DNA from: JAFMIX01 sp031371425
GTDB taxonomy: Bacteria > Verrucomicrobiota > Verrucomicrobiia > Limisphaerales > JAFMIX01
Length of the DNA: 13,448 nucleotides
Assembly: GCA_031371425.1 (NCBI GenBank)
Contig: JANMJO010000257.1
Span: 1 to 13,448 of the forward strand
Reading direction: 5' to 3'
The notes under the pieces are model-generated. The model saw nothing but the letters and a program-made list of their open reading frames with translations, did not search any database and was not told the origin of the DNA. The position numbers were made by a program, and so were the translations under genes. The number at the start of each line of letters is the position of its first letter. The first letter of the stretch is position 1. Shown piece after piece: positions 7,169-13,448 of this stretch.

Positions 7169-7217
7169 ATGATTTTTCAGTTAGCCCACTGACGTGTCCC
7201 GTTGTTAATCCAATGGG

Positions 7218-7248
7218 GCGATACTGATTGTATCGATAAGCATGTCAA
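7218..7248 (-). promoter_or_regulatory. possible promoter/operator of the lipoprotein operon
   Basis: On the minus strand a consensus -35 TTGACA (7248-7243) is followed after 19 bases by TATCGC (7223-7218), a poor -10 at a long spacing. A perfect palindrome CGATAC-AATCA-GTATCG (7235-7219) occupies the spacer and -10 region and could be a regulator site. This is the only clear candidate in the 104 bases between the yajQ stop and the first lipoprotein start. Confidence 0.3.
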
Positions 7249-7281
7249 GGGATTTATGGTAAGCAACCACAGTTAATCCCT
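7248..7281. repeat. inverted repeat at the proximal end of the insert, overlapping the yajQ stop
   Basis: AGGGATT (7248-7254) pairs with AATCCCT (7275-7281), and inside it TGGT (7257-7260) pairs with ACCA (7266-7269). The outer right arm is the rebuilt yajQ terminus (AGG GAT TAA on the minus strand) and stops exactly where the 83-bp direct repeat begins. It may be a terminal structure of the inserted element or a hairpin ending the yajQ mRNA; there is no U tract. Confidence 0.55.
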
Positions 7282-7758
7282 GAAGTTCACAAACTGGATC
7301 GCCGCCGGAAAATCCTTCGCCTGCAACGCCCCAATCACGGTCTGCAATTCATCGCGGCTCTTGCCGGTCACTCGCACCTCGTCGCCTTGGATGGCGTTCG
7401 TCACCTTGAATTTTCCGTCGCGGATGAATCCGGTGATCTCCTTGGCGACCTTCTGGTCCAGCCCGTTCTTAAGCTTGATGCTCTGGCGCGCGTGGCCGAG
7501 CGGCGAGATGTCGGGGGTGCATTGCTCCACGCTCTTGAGGCTGATGCCGCGCTTGGCGAGCTTGCCCACGACGATTTCCGCCAGCGTGCGGATGCGGAAT
7601 TCGTTCTCGGCGGAGATTTTGATCTCGGTTTTTTCCAGCAAGATTTCGGCCTTGCTGCCCTTGAAGTCGAACCGCGTTGCCAGTTCCTTCTTGGCCTGCT
7701 GCACGGCGTTCTCCACTTCCATCGAGTTGATCTGCGAAACAATGTCAAAGCTAGGCAT
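7273..7758 (-). CDS. yajQ: YajQ family nucleotide-binding protein
   Basis: 161 residues, close to the E. coli protein (163). N-terminus MPSFDIVSQ is the family signature and fixes the start at 7758; the frame is open 11 codons further upstream, but that extension is not family-like. Other conserved parts: RFDFKGSKAEI (29-39), KRGISLKSVEQC, IQGDEVRVTGKSRDELQ (123-139), and the terminal FVNFRD. YajQ-type proteins have two ferredoxin-like folds; a Xanthomonas member binds cyclic di-GMP and acts with a transcription factor. The role in most bacteria is unsettled. The last 30 codons are duplicated at 5664-5755, and the final codons and stop (AGG GAT TAA) appear to be supplied by an inserted element. 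It is divergent from the membrane protein gene at 7830. Confidence 0.95.
   Translation of the reverse strand: MPSFDIVSQINSMEVENAVQQAKKELATRFDFKGSKAEILLEKTEIKISAENEFRIRTLAEIVVGKLAKRGISLKSVEQCTPDISPLGHARQSIKLKNGLDQKVAKEITGFIRDGKFKVTNAIQGDEVRVTGKSRDELQTVIGALQAKDFPAAIQFVNFRD
7282..7364 (-). repeat. 83-bp perfect direct repeat, copy B (inside yajQ)
   Basis: Identical to 5673-5755. In this copy it is part of the intact yajQ reading frame. The distance between copies is 1609 bases, which would be the size of the inserted unit (insert plus one repeat copy). Confidence 0.9.
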
Positions 7759-7764
7759 GGCCGC

Positions 7765-7791
7765 AGCATAGCGCGTCGCCCCGTCCGACAA
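7765..7791 (-). promoter_or_regulatory. candidate promoter of yajQ, leaderless layout
   Basis: On the minus strand TATGCT (7770-7765) lies six bases (GCGGCC) before the yajQ ATG; TTGTCG (7791-7786) is 15 bases upstream of it as a weak -35. Transcription would begin at about the start codon. The -35 overlaps the palindrome at 7786-7807. Confidence 0.4.
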
Positions 7792-7807
7792 AACAAATTT
7801 GTTGTCG
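7786..7807. promoter_or_regulatory. palindrome in the divergent yajQ / membrane-protein intergenic region
   Basis: CGACAA...TTGTCG arms flank a central CAAATTTG, with two extra A on the left side. It is the only AT-rich patch in the 71-base divergent region and overlaps the possible yajQ -35. It could be an operator or simply the promoter core; no regulator gene is nearby. Confidence 0.3.
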
Positions 7808-7829
7808 CGCCGCGCCTGTCCCCGGCAAG

Positions 7830-9527
7830 ATGCCCGCGCTGATGACCGCCGCCGAAAAATCCTCCGCCCCGCGCCGCGCTGCCTGGATCGCGGCGCTGCT
7901 CATCGCCGTGGTCGCCATCGCGCTGCACGTCCGCTTCCTCAACCACGCCGGCGGTCTCTGGCGCGACGAGGTCAGCCTCGTCAACCTCGCCAGCCATTCC
8001 ACGCTCGCCGACTTCGCGCACGATTCGTTTCCCGTGCTGATGCCGCTGACCGTTCATGGCTGGATGCAGGCCGGCTTCGGCAAAACCGATTTCGGCCTGC
8101 GCTGCCTCGGCGCGCTCATCGGCGGCGGAATCGTCCTCGCCCTCCTCGCCAATGGTTGGGCCACACGCCGCTCGCCGCCGCTCATCGGCCTCGCGTTGTT
8201 CGCGCTCAACTCCACCGCCATTCTCTACGGCGATTCCCTCCGCGCTTACGGCCTCGGCAGCCTCTTCATTGTGCTGGCCGCAACCGCCGCGTGGCTGCTG
8301 CTGCAAAAGCCGACGCTGCCGCGCACCGCGATCTTCGCGCTCACGGCGATTTTGAGCGTGCAGGCGCTCTTCCAAAACGCCGTCCTCGTCGCCGCGATCT
8401 GCGCGGGCGGAGTCGCCGTCTGCTGGCGGCGGAAACTATTTTCATCCGCATTGAAAATTTTCTCTGGCGGCCTGCTTGCGGCCATTTCGCTGCTGCCGTA
8501 TCTGCCGAACCTGCTCACCGTGCCGAAGAACGACACCGGACTCCGCACCGGTTTCCAGCCCGACGTCATCCACGCCAACCTCGCCGCCGCGCTGGGCTTC
8601 CCGCTGCCGCAATACTTTTTCGTGTGGGCGCTGCTGGCGGTGATCACGATTGGCTGCGGCATTTTCCTTCTGACCAAGAATGGTAGGGCGCGTCACTCCG
8701 TGCGCGCCGCTTCCGATAGTCCAACCCGGCGCGCACGGAGTGTCGCGCCCTACCTGACCGCAGCAGATTCGACAGACGCACAACTGTTCGCCGCCGTCAC
8801 CTTGCTGGCCGCGCTGGTCGCGTTTTTCACCTTCCTTTGGTTCGCGGCGCTGCCCACGCAGCCGTGGTATTTTCTGCCGCTGATGGCGCTGGCCGCCGCG
8901 TGCTTCGACACCGGTTTGCCGTCGCTGCCAGACCGTTTCCGCGCGGCGGGCTTCGGGCTGGTGCTGGCGACGGCGCTGGCCGCGACCGCGTTCGCGTGGC
9001 GCGATGTGGATATCCGCCTCTCGAACGTGGATGTGCTCGCGCAACGCCTCGCTGCGGTGACCGCACCGGAGGATTTCGTCATCGTGAACCCGTGGTTTTG
9101 CGGAATCGGGTTCGAGCGTTACTTCAAATCCGCTGCGCCGTGGACGACGCTGCCGCCGCTCGCCGACCACTCCGGCCACCGCTACGACCTTGTTCACGAG
9201 CAGATGAAAAACCCGGATGCCATCGCGCCGGTGCTGGAAAAAATCTCCGCCACACTGCGCGCCGGCAAGCGCGTGTGGGTCATCGGCTGGCTGGAAATTC
9301 CCGCGCCGGGCGCAACGCCGCCCGCGCCCATGCCGCCGCCGCCGCTGAAACACACCGGTTGGTCGGACATGCCCTACGCGATCACATGGGCCGGGCAGAC
9401 GGCGCATTTTCTGCGGCAGCACGCCCGCACGTTCGAGCAGGTCAAGCTCCCGCCGCTCGGCGCGGTGAACCCCAGCGAAGACCTCAATCTGTTCATCGCC
9501 GAAGGCGTCCGGTCGCCCGGTGAATAG
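7830..9527 (+). CDS. multi-span membrane protein, GT-C glycosyltransferase-like
   Basis: 565 residues with about ten hydrophobic segments in the first 400 (for example 18-36, 92-108, 117-132, 143-158) and a soluble C-terminal portion. GGLWRDEVSLVNLA at 41-54 puts an Asp-Glu pair in the first extracytoplasmic loop after TM1, as in GT39/ArnT-like polyprenyl-phosphate-sugar transferases, and YGDSLRAYGLG at 133-143 resembles their 'RxY' segment. I infer a lipid-linked-sugar transferase acting at the cytoplasmic membrane; donor and acceptor are unknown. A palindromic DNA repeat is translated in frame at residues 285-309 (start NGRARHSVRAASD), between two hydrophobic segments. The start could be ATG 7830 or ATG 7842; neither has a Shine-Dalgarno. 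Large open frames on the opposite strand are shadows. Confidence 0.75.
   Translation: MPALMTAAEKSSAPRRAAWIAALLIAVVAIALHVRFLNHAGGLWRDEVSLVNLASHSTLADFAHDSFPVLMPLTVHGWMQAGFGKTDFGLRCLGALIGGGIVLALLANGWATRRSPPLIGLALFALNSTAILYGDSLRAYGLGSLFIVLAATAAWLLLQKPTLPRTAIFALTAILSVQALFQNAVLVAAICAGGVAVCWRRKLFSSALKIFSGGLLAAISLLPYLPNLLTVPKNDTGLRTGFQPDVIHANLAAALGFPLPQYFFVWALLAVITIGCGIFLLTKNGRARHSVRAASDSPTRRARSVAPYLTAADSTDAQLFAAVTLLAALVAFFTFLWFAALPTQPWYFLPLMALAAACFDTGLPSLPDRFRAAGFGLVLATALAATAFAWRDVDIRLSNVDVLAQRLAAVTAPEDFVIVNPWFCGIGFERYFKSAAPWTTLPPLADHSGHRYDLVHEQMKNPDAIAPVLEKISATLRAGKRVWVIGWLEIPAPGATPPAPMPPPPLKHTGWSDMPYAITWAGQTAHFLRQHARTFEQVKLPPLGAVNPSEDLNLFIAEGVRSPGE
8682..8754. repeat. palindromic repeat translated inside the membrane protein gene
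   Basis: Arms of 28 bases, 8682-8709 and 8727-8754, are reverse complements with a single mismatch. The left arm starts GGTAGGGCGCGTCACTCCGT and the right arm ends CGCGCCCTACC; the spacer is 17 bases. It is read in frame without a stop and falls between predicted membrane helices, where a loop insertion would be tolerated. Its sequence differs from the ileS/mfd family apart from the shared GTAGGG/CCCTAC ends. Confidence 0.85.
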
Positions 9528-9539
9528 CCGTGGCGATTC

Positions 9540-9730
9540 AACCCGAACTCCGAAATAAGAATTGGAGCGCGCCCGCCCCGGGCGCAGTTTTCCGCGCCCT
9601 CGCGGAAAACCCGGGCGCACCGAAGACACTCAAAGGTTCGCGGTTAGTAGCCGCCCGCAAGATGCTGGCCGCGAGGGCGCGACCAGCAACGCCCGGGGCG
9701 GGCGCGCTCCCCAACTTCGGAAGTCGGGTT
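9540..9730. repeat. 191-bp inverted-repeat element upstream of mfd
   Basis: Outer arms 9540-9554 and 9716-9730 match at 13 of 15 bases (AACCCGA start, TCGGGTT end). Inner arms of 21 bases, 9564-9584 and 9690-9710, are perfect complements (GGAGCGCGCC start). Inside are two smaller hairpins: TTTTCCGCG/CGCGGAAAA (9588-9596, 9601-9609) and GCTGGCCGCG/CGCGACCAGC around 9664-9687. It has no convincing coding content. The nested structure with terminal inverted repeats looks like a MITE-like or BIME-like element. It fills most of the gap 9528-9818 between the membrane protein gene and mfd. Confidence 0.8.
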
Positions 9731-9731
9731 T

Positions 9732-9758
9732 AAAGCTCCAGCCTTCTGGAGCTTTTTT
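9732..9758 (+). terminator. rho-independent terminator
   Basis: A perfect 10-bp stem AAAGCTCCAG (9732-9741) / CTGGAGCTTT (9746-9755), loop CCTT, followed by T to 9758. It lies 205 bases after the membrane protein stop, just beyond the inverted-repeat element and 61 bases before the mfd start candidate. Confidence 0.85.
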
Positions 9759-9818
9759 CCGGCAAACCTAGGTGCGCCCATGCCGGTCGCACCCGAATAG
9801 CTTTGTTCCTTCATTTCT

Positions 9819-12800
9819 TTGCTGTTAAATTTCCCCCGCTTGCCGCCCAGCGCCACAGCGTCAGCGACAAGCCGGTTGTTCGCTGACATCTCGAAAACTC
9901 CCGCCGTGCAATCCCTTGTCCGGCGCTTGGAGCAGGGCGGCGCATTGTCTTGCGCCGGAATCTCACCGTCTGCCCAGCCGTTTTTCGCCACGCTGCTGCA
10001 AAAACTTTTTCCCCGCCGCCCGGTCGTCGTTGTCACCGGCATCCTCAAGACGCAGGAAAGTTTTCAGCAGGACATTGAGACATGGTTGCAAGTTGCAAGT
10101 TGCAAGTTGCAGGTTGATTCGAGCGCGAGTCCAACCTGCAACCTTCAACCTGCAACCTGCAACTTGTTGTTCTACCCCGCTTGGGAAATCCTGCCGCACG
10201 AAGGCAAGCTCCCGCACGCAGACGTCATCAGCGAACGCCTGCAAACGCTCGTTGCGCTGGCGGACGAGTCCAAAGTCCAAAGTAATCGTGACGTCGGTCA
10301 CCGCGTTGCTGCAAAAAACTTTCGCGCCCGGCGAAATCCAGAACCGCACGCGCACGCTGGAACGTGGCGGCAACATCGCCCCGCTCGACCTCATCGAGTG
10401 GCTGGAGGCGCAAGGCTACGAGCCGGAGGCGCAGGTTTCGCAGAAGGGCGAGATCGCCTTGCGCGGCGGCATCGTGGATGTTTTCCCGCTGACGAGTCCG
10501 TGGCCGGTGCGTCTGGAATTTTTCGGCGACGAGCTGGAGTCATTGCGCGAGTTCGACCCGCTCACGCAGGTTTCGCGCGGCGAGATCACCAGCGTCACGC
10601 TGCCGCCAGCGGGGGAACTGGGGATTCTCAAGCGAAGGCAGAATGAAGAAGGCAGAATGAAGAATGAACCTGCGCTTGCCACGCTGCTCGACTATCTGCC
10701 GCGCGAAACCATTTTCCTGCTGTGTGAGCCGGACTCGCTCGCCGTCCACGCCGAGGCCTACGCGCAGCAGATTCCCGCTGGCGATGCGTTCTTCATGTCG
10801 TGGCCGAATTTTCTCGCGGACTTAAATCGTCGCGGCTTCACCTCGGTGGAATTGGGCGAGGCAGACGGAGCGCCGGCTTCCCAGCCGGCACGAGCTGAAT
10901 TGATTGAACACAAACACGCCGGCTTGGAAGCTGGCGCTCCGAACTTCACCTCGCTCGACGCCTTCCGCCCGCTCGCCGAGCGCGCTGCCGAACCGCAGAT
11001 TGCCGAGGCGCAGCGGCGGGACTTCTTCGCGCAACTCCACCGCTGGCTGCGGCAGGATTACGCCGTCCACGTCTTTTGCAACAACGACGGCGAGCGGCAG
11101 CGCTTCGAGGAGATCTGGGTGGAGCACGAGTTTGGCAAAGTAGGACAGGCGTCCCGCCTGTCCAGCGAGCGCGACAGCGCGAGCAGTGCATCTGAAACAA
11201 TGGGCAGGCGAGACGCCTGCCCTACTTTGCACACCGGCTCGCTCGCTCGCGGCTTCATCTGCGATGACGCGAAGCTGGTCGTCGTCACCGACGCGGAGAT
11301 TTTCGGGCGCTACAAAGTGCAGCGTCCGCGCCGGCTCAAGTCGCCCCACGCGGCGGCGATGCGTTCCGCGCTGGAGATTGATTTCGCCGATCTGGAGGCG
11401 GGCGACCTCGTCGTGCATTTGCAGCACGGCATCGGGAAATTTCTCGGCCTGAAAAATCTTCCGGTGGGCAGCGGCTTCCGAGGGCAGGAACTTTCAACCT
11501 CCAACCTCCAACCTTCAACCGAATGCCTCGTCATCGAATACGCGCCCGGCGATTCCGCGAGCGAGCCGCCGAAACTCTACGTCCCCGTCAGCGAGGCGCA
11601 TCTCATCAGCAAATACGTCGGCGCGGGCAAGCTGCGGCCGCCGCTCAACACGCTCGGTGGCTCGCGCTGGCGCAAGGCCGTGGAGCAGACCGAGACCGCC
11701 GTGCGCGATGTCGCGGCAGAACTCCTGCGCATCCAAGCCGTGCGCGAGGCGCAGCCGGGCCACGCGTTCCCGCCGGACGCGACGTGGCAGCGCGAGTTTG
11801 AAAGCGCGTTCATCTACGAGGAGACGCGCGACCAAGTCACCGCCATCGCCGCGACCAAGTCGGACATGGAGCGCGCCAAGCCGATGGATCGCTTGATTTG
11901 CGGCGACGTCGGTTTCGGCAAGACAGAGGTTGCGATTCGCGCGGCGTTCAAGGCGGTGATGGGCGGCAAACAAGTCGCCATCCTCGTGCCGACGACGGTG
12001 CTGGCGCAGCAGCATTTCAACAATTTCCGCGAGCGCATGGCGGATTATCCCGTCCGCATCGAACTGCTCTCGCGCTACCGCACGCGCCGCGAGCAGGACC
12101 GCGTGGTGCGCGAGCTGGCGGCGGGCGCGGTGGATATCGTCATCGGCACGCACCGCATCGTGCAGGAAGATATTCAATTCAAAGACCTCGGCCTCGTGGT
12201 CATTGACGAGGAGCAGCGCTTCGGCGTGATGCACAAGGAGAAGTTCAAGCGGCTGCGGACGATGGTGGATGTGCTGACGCTCAGCGCCACGCCGATTCCG
12301 CGCACGCTCTACCTCGCGCTCACCGGCGCACGCGACATGAGCACGATCCAGACGCCGCCGCACGATCGGTTGCCCGTGGAAACCATCGTGACCGATTACG
12401 ACGAGCGCGTCATTCGCGACGCCATCCAGCGCGAGATGAACCGTGGCGGGCAGACGTTCTTCCTGCACAACCGCGTGCTGACCATCCACACGATGCAGCA
12501 GAAACTGCAAACACTGTTGCCCGACGCCCGCATCGTGGTCGGTCACGGCCAGATGAACGCAGATGACTTGGAGGAAGTGATGACCAAGTTCGTGAACGGC
12601 GAGGCCGACGTGCTGCTCTCCACGACCATCATCGAGAGCGGGCTCGATATTCCGAACGCGAACACCATCATCATAGACCGCGCCGACCGCTTCGGCTTGA
12701 GCGACCTATACCAACTTCGCGGGCGCGTGGGGCGCTACAAGCATCAGGCGTTCGCGTATCTGCTGCTGCCGCGTCACGCGCGTCTGCTGACGGACGTGCG

Positions 12801-13448
12801 CAAGCGCATCAGCGCCATGAAGCAATACTCCACGCTCGGCAGCGGCTTCAAGATCGCCATGCGCGACCTGGAAATTCGCGGCGCAGGCAACTTGCTCGGC
12901 TCGGAACAGAGCGGCCACATCACGGCAGTGGGCTTCGAGCTTTACTGCCAGTTGCTCAAACAAAGCGTCGGCTCGCTCAAAGGCGAGAAGGTGAAGCCTC
13001 GCATCGAGGTGCGCGTGGCGCTGGACTTTCTTGAATTGAACGCGGCGTGCGACAACGTAGGGCAGGCGTCCCGCCTGCCCAGCGAGCGCGTTAGCGCGAG
13101 CATTGAAAATGCCGGCACTGCTTCGCAAAGATCGGGCAGGCGAGACGCCTGCCCTACTTTAAGCGCTGCGCTCCTCCACAACTACGTCACCGAACCGCAC
13201 CATCGCATTGAGGTTTACCGCAAGCTCGCGCAAGCCACGGACAAAGCCGCGCTCGACGCATTGCAGGCGGAACTGCGCGACCGCTTCGGGCCGCTGCCGC
13301 CAGCGGTGGAACTGCTGCTGGCCGTGGGCGAGCTGAAAATTCTCGCCAGCGAAAAGGCGGTGACCGTCATCGAGGTGAAGGACGACAAGCTCATGCTCAC
13401 GCGGAACAATGATTTCATCACACTCGGCGGCAAATTCCCGCGCATGAC
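9819..13448 (+). CDS. mfd: transcription-repair coupling factor Mfd, frameshifted by a 7-bp duplication, 3' end beyond window
   Basis: SF2 translocase that removes stalled RNA polymerase and recruits UvrA for strand-specific repair. The N-terminal UvrB-like part is read from 9819 (RLEQGGALSCAGISPSAQPF, LFYPAWEILPHEGKLPHADV) up to about 10268. The frame then shifts to VIVTSVTALLQKTFAPG and stays open to 13448. Removing one copy of TCCAAAG (10269-10282) restores a continuous frame. Downstream: the CarD-like RNAP-interacting domain (GDLVVHLQHGIGKFLGL), Walker A GDVGFGKTEVA at 11902-11934, DEEQRFGV at 12205, LSATPIPRT at 12280, QLRGRVGR at 12712. At least six repeat-derived insertions lie in frame between conserved blocks. 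No ATG fits the N-terminus: TTG 9819 or TTG 9876 are the best starts. The gene is either a true frameshift mutant, phase-variable, or carries a sequencing error at a short repeat. Confidence 0.88.
10086..10166 (+). repeat. heptamer-repeat hairpin translated inside mfd
   Basis: Left arm (10086-10116): tandem TTGCAAG heptamers ending TTGCAGGTTG. Right arm (10132-10166): CAACCTG/CAACCTT heptamers ending CAACTTG. The arms are inverted copies and the spacer is about 15 bases. The 81 bases equal 27 codons and add a Leu/Gln/Cys-rich peptide (QVASCKLQVDSSASP, TCNLQPATCNL) between ETWL and LFYPAWEILP, where Mfd proteins normally have a short link. Confidence 0.85.
10267..10283 (+). repeat. 7-bp tandem duplication causing a frameshift in mfd
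   Basis: AGTCCAA AGTCCAA AGT, period 7. With both copies the frame runs ALADESKVQSNRDVGH and loses Mfd similarity. With one copy it reads ADESKVIVTSVTALLQ, the normal Mfd sequence. The break is thus located to this tract. Confidence 0.85.
10635..10668 (+). repeat. 14-bp tandem repeat translated inside mfd
   Basis: AAGGCAGAATGAAG occurs at 10635-10648 and again at 10649-10662, followed by AATGAA. The unit is two heptamers (AAGGCAG, AATGAAG). It adds RQNEEGRMKNE between ELGILKR and PALATLLDYLP, a position where Mfd proteins are variable. Confidence 0.8.
10866..10941. repeat. palindromic repeat translated inside mfd (third family)
   Basis: 24-base arms 10866-10889 and 10918-10941 are reverse complements with two mismatches. 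The left arm starts CGGAGCGCCGGCTTCCCAGC; the right arm ends GGCGCTCCG. The spacer is 28 bases. It is read as DGAPASQPARAELIEHKHAG then LEAGAPN, in frame, just before SLDAFRPL. Confidence 0.85.
11135..11230 (+). repeat. palindromic repeat translated inside mfd (copy 2 of the VGQASRLP family)
   Basis: Outer arms GCAAAGTAGG (11135-11144) and CCTACTTTGC (11221-11230) are perfect complements. Inside are GACAGGCGTCCCGCCTGTC and GGGCAGGCGAGACGCCTGCC palindromes around an AGCGAGCGCGACAGCGCGAG hairpin. The 96 bases equal 32 codons, and the reading is VGQASRLSSERDSASSAS then GRRDACPT. It lies between EFGK and HTGSLARGF, ahead of the CarD-like domain. Confidence 0.9.
11494..11520 (+). repeat. CAACCTN heptamer tract translated inside mfd
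   Basis: Units CAACCTC, CAACCTC, CAACCTT, CAACC in tandem, 27 bases with one preceding T. They add about nine residues (LSTSNLQPST region) between the CarD-like GLKNLPVGSG and ECLVIEYAPGD. The same heptamer forms the hairpin arms at 10086-10166. Confidence 0.75.
13057..13157 (+). repeat. palindromic repeat translated inside mfd (copy 3 of the VGQASRLP family)
   Basis: Starts GTAGGGCAGGCGTCCCGCCT and ends GACGCCTGCCCTAC. The centre holds an AGCGAGCGCGTTAGCGCGAG hairpin and a variable middle (13101-13133). It is read as VGQASRLPSERVSASIENAG, then GRRDACPTL, in the same frame and orientation as the copies at 116-41 and 11135-11230. It splits the segment between ALDFLELNAACD and AALLHNYVTEPHHRIEVYRK near the Mfd C-terminal domain. 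Confidence 0.9.

Noticed and set aside
7401..8375. 324-codon minus frame overlapping yajQ and the membrane protein gene
   Set aside because: Runs antisense to one gene and out of frame with another; composition only.
8442..9629. 395-codon minus frame opposite the membrane protein gene
   Set aside because: Shadow frame; the plus strand has clear membrane helices and GT-C-like motifs.
9562..9771. Short plus-strand frames over the inverted-repeat element (also 9530-9733)
   Set aside because: They exist only because the GC-rich repeat lacks stops; no start signal or domain.
11515..12546. 343-codon minus frame opposite mfd
   Set aside because: Shadow of the helicase domain; the plus frame contains all SF2 motifs.

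Overview
The window is a GC-rich bacterial chromosome segment carrying mostly housekeeping genes. The gene content, the SecG with an Ala/Pro-rich tail, and above all the many small palindromic repeats (some read through as protein) suggest a Verrucomicrobiota genome of the Pedosphaera/Limisphaerales type. That placement is an inference from pattern memory, not from a search.

Layout: (1) 1-1400, minus: 5' two-fifths or so of ileS, running off the left edge and carrying a palindromic repeat insertion near the edge. (2) 1401-1621: divergent intergenic region with candidate promoters for both flanking genes and a long hexamer hairpin. (3) 1622-2656, plus: LOG-family Rossmann nucleotide-binding protein, followed by a bidirectional terminator. 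(4) 2730-5664, minus: a small two-helix membrane protein, then pgk, tpiA and secG. Read in the direction of transcription this is membrane protein > pgk > tpiA > secG, joining lower glycolysis to protein export. (5) 5665-7281: an AT-richer insert holding a three-lipoprotein operon (one BamE-like, two paralogous unknowns), flanked by an 83-bp perfect direct repeat of the 3' end of yajQ. (6) 7273-7758, minus: intact yajQ. (7) 7830-9527, plus: multi-span membrane protein resembling GT-C glycosyltransferases, with a palindromic repeat translated in frame. (8) 9528-9818: long inverted-repeat element and a terminator. (9) 9819-13448, plus: mfd, open at the right edge, with at least six in-frame repeat-derived insertions and a 7-bp tandem duplication that breaks its frame.

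The most unusual signals are two. First, several unrelated repeat families have colonised the coding sequences of ileS, the membrane protein and mfd while nearly always keeping the frame. One family appears three times (ileS once, mfd twice) in the same orientation and the same frame, adding the peptide VGQASRL[PS]SER. Second, a lipoprotein cassette sits inside the 3' end of yajQ, and the yajQ C-terminus is rebuilt with synonymous codons while the displaced native 3' end still abuts the downstream gene. Candidate -10 boxes lie very close to several start codons that lack a Shine-Dalgarno sequence, suggesting leaderless or nearly leaderless mRNAs.
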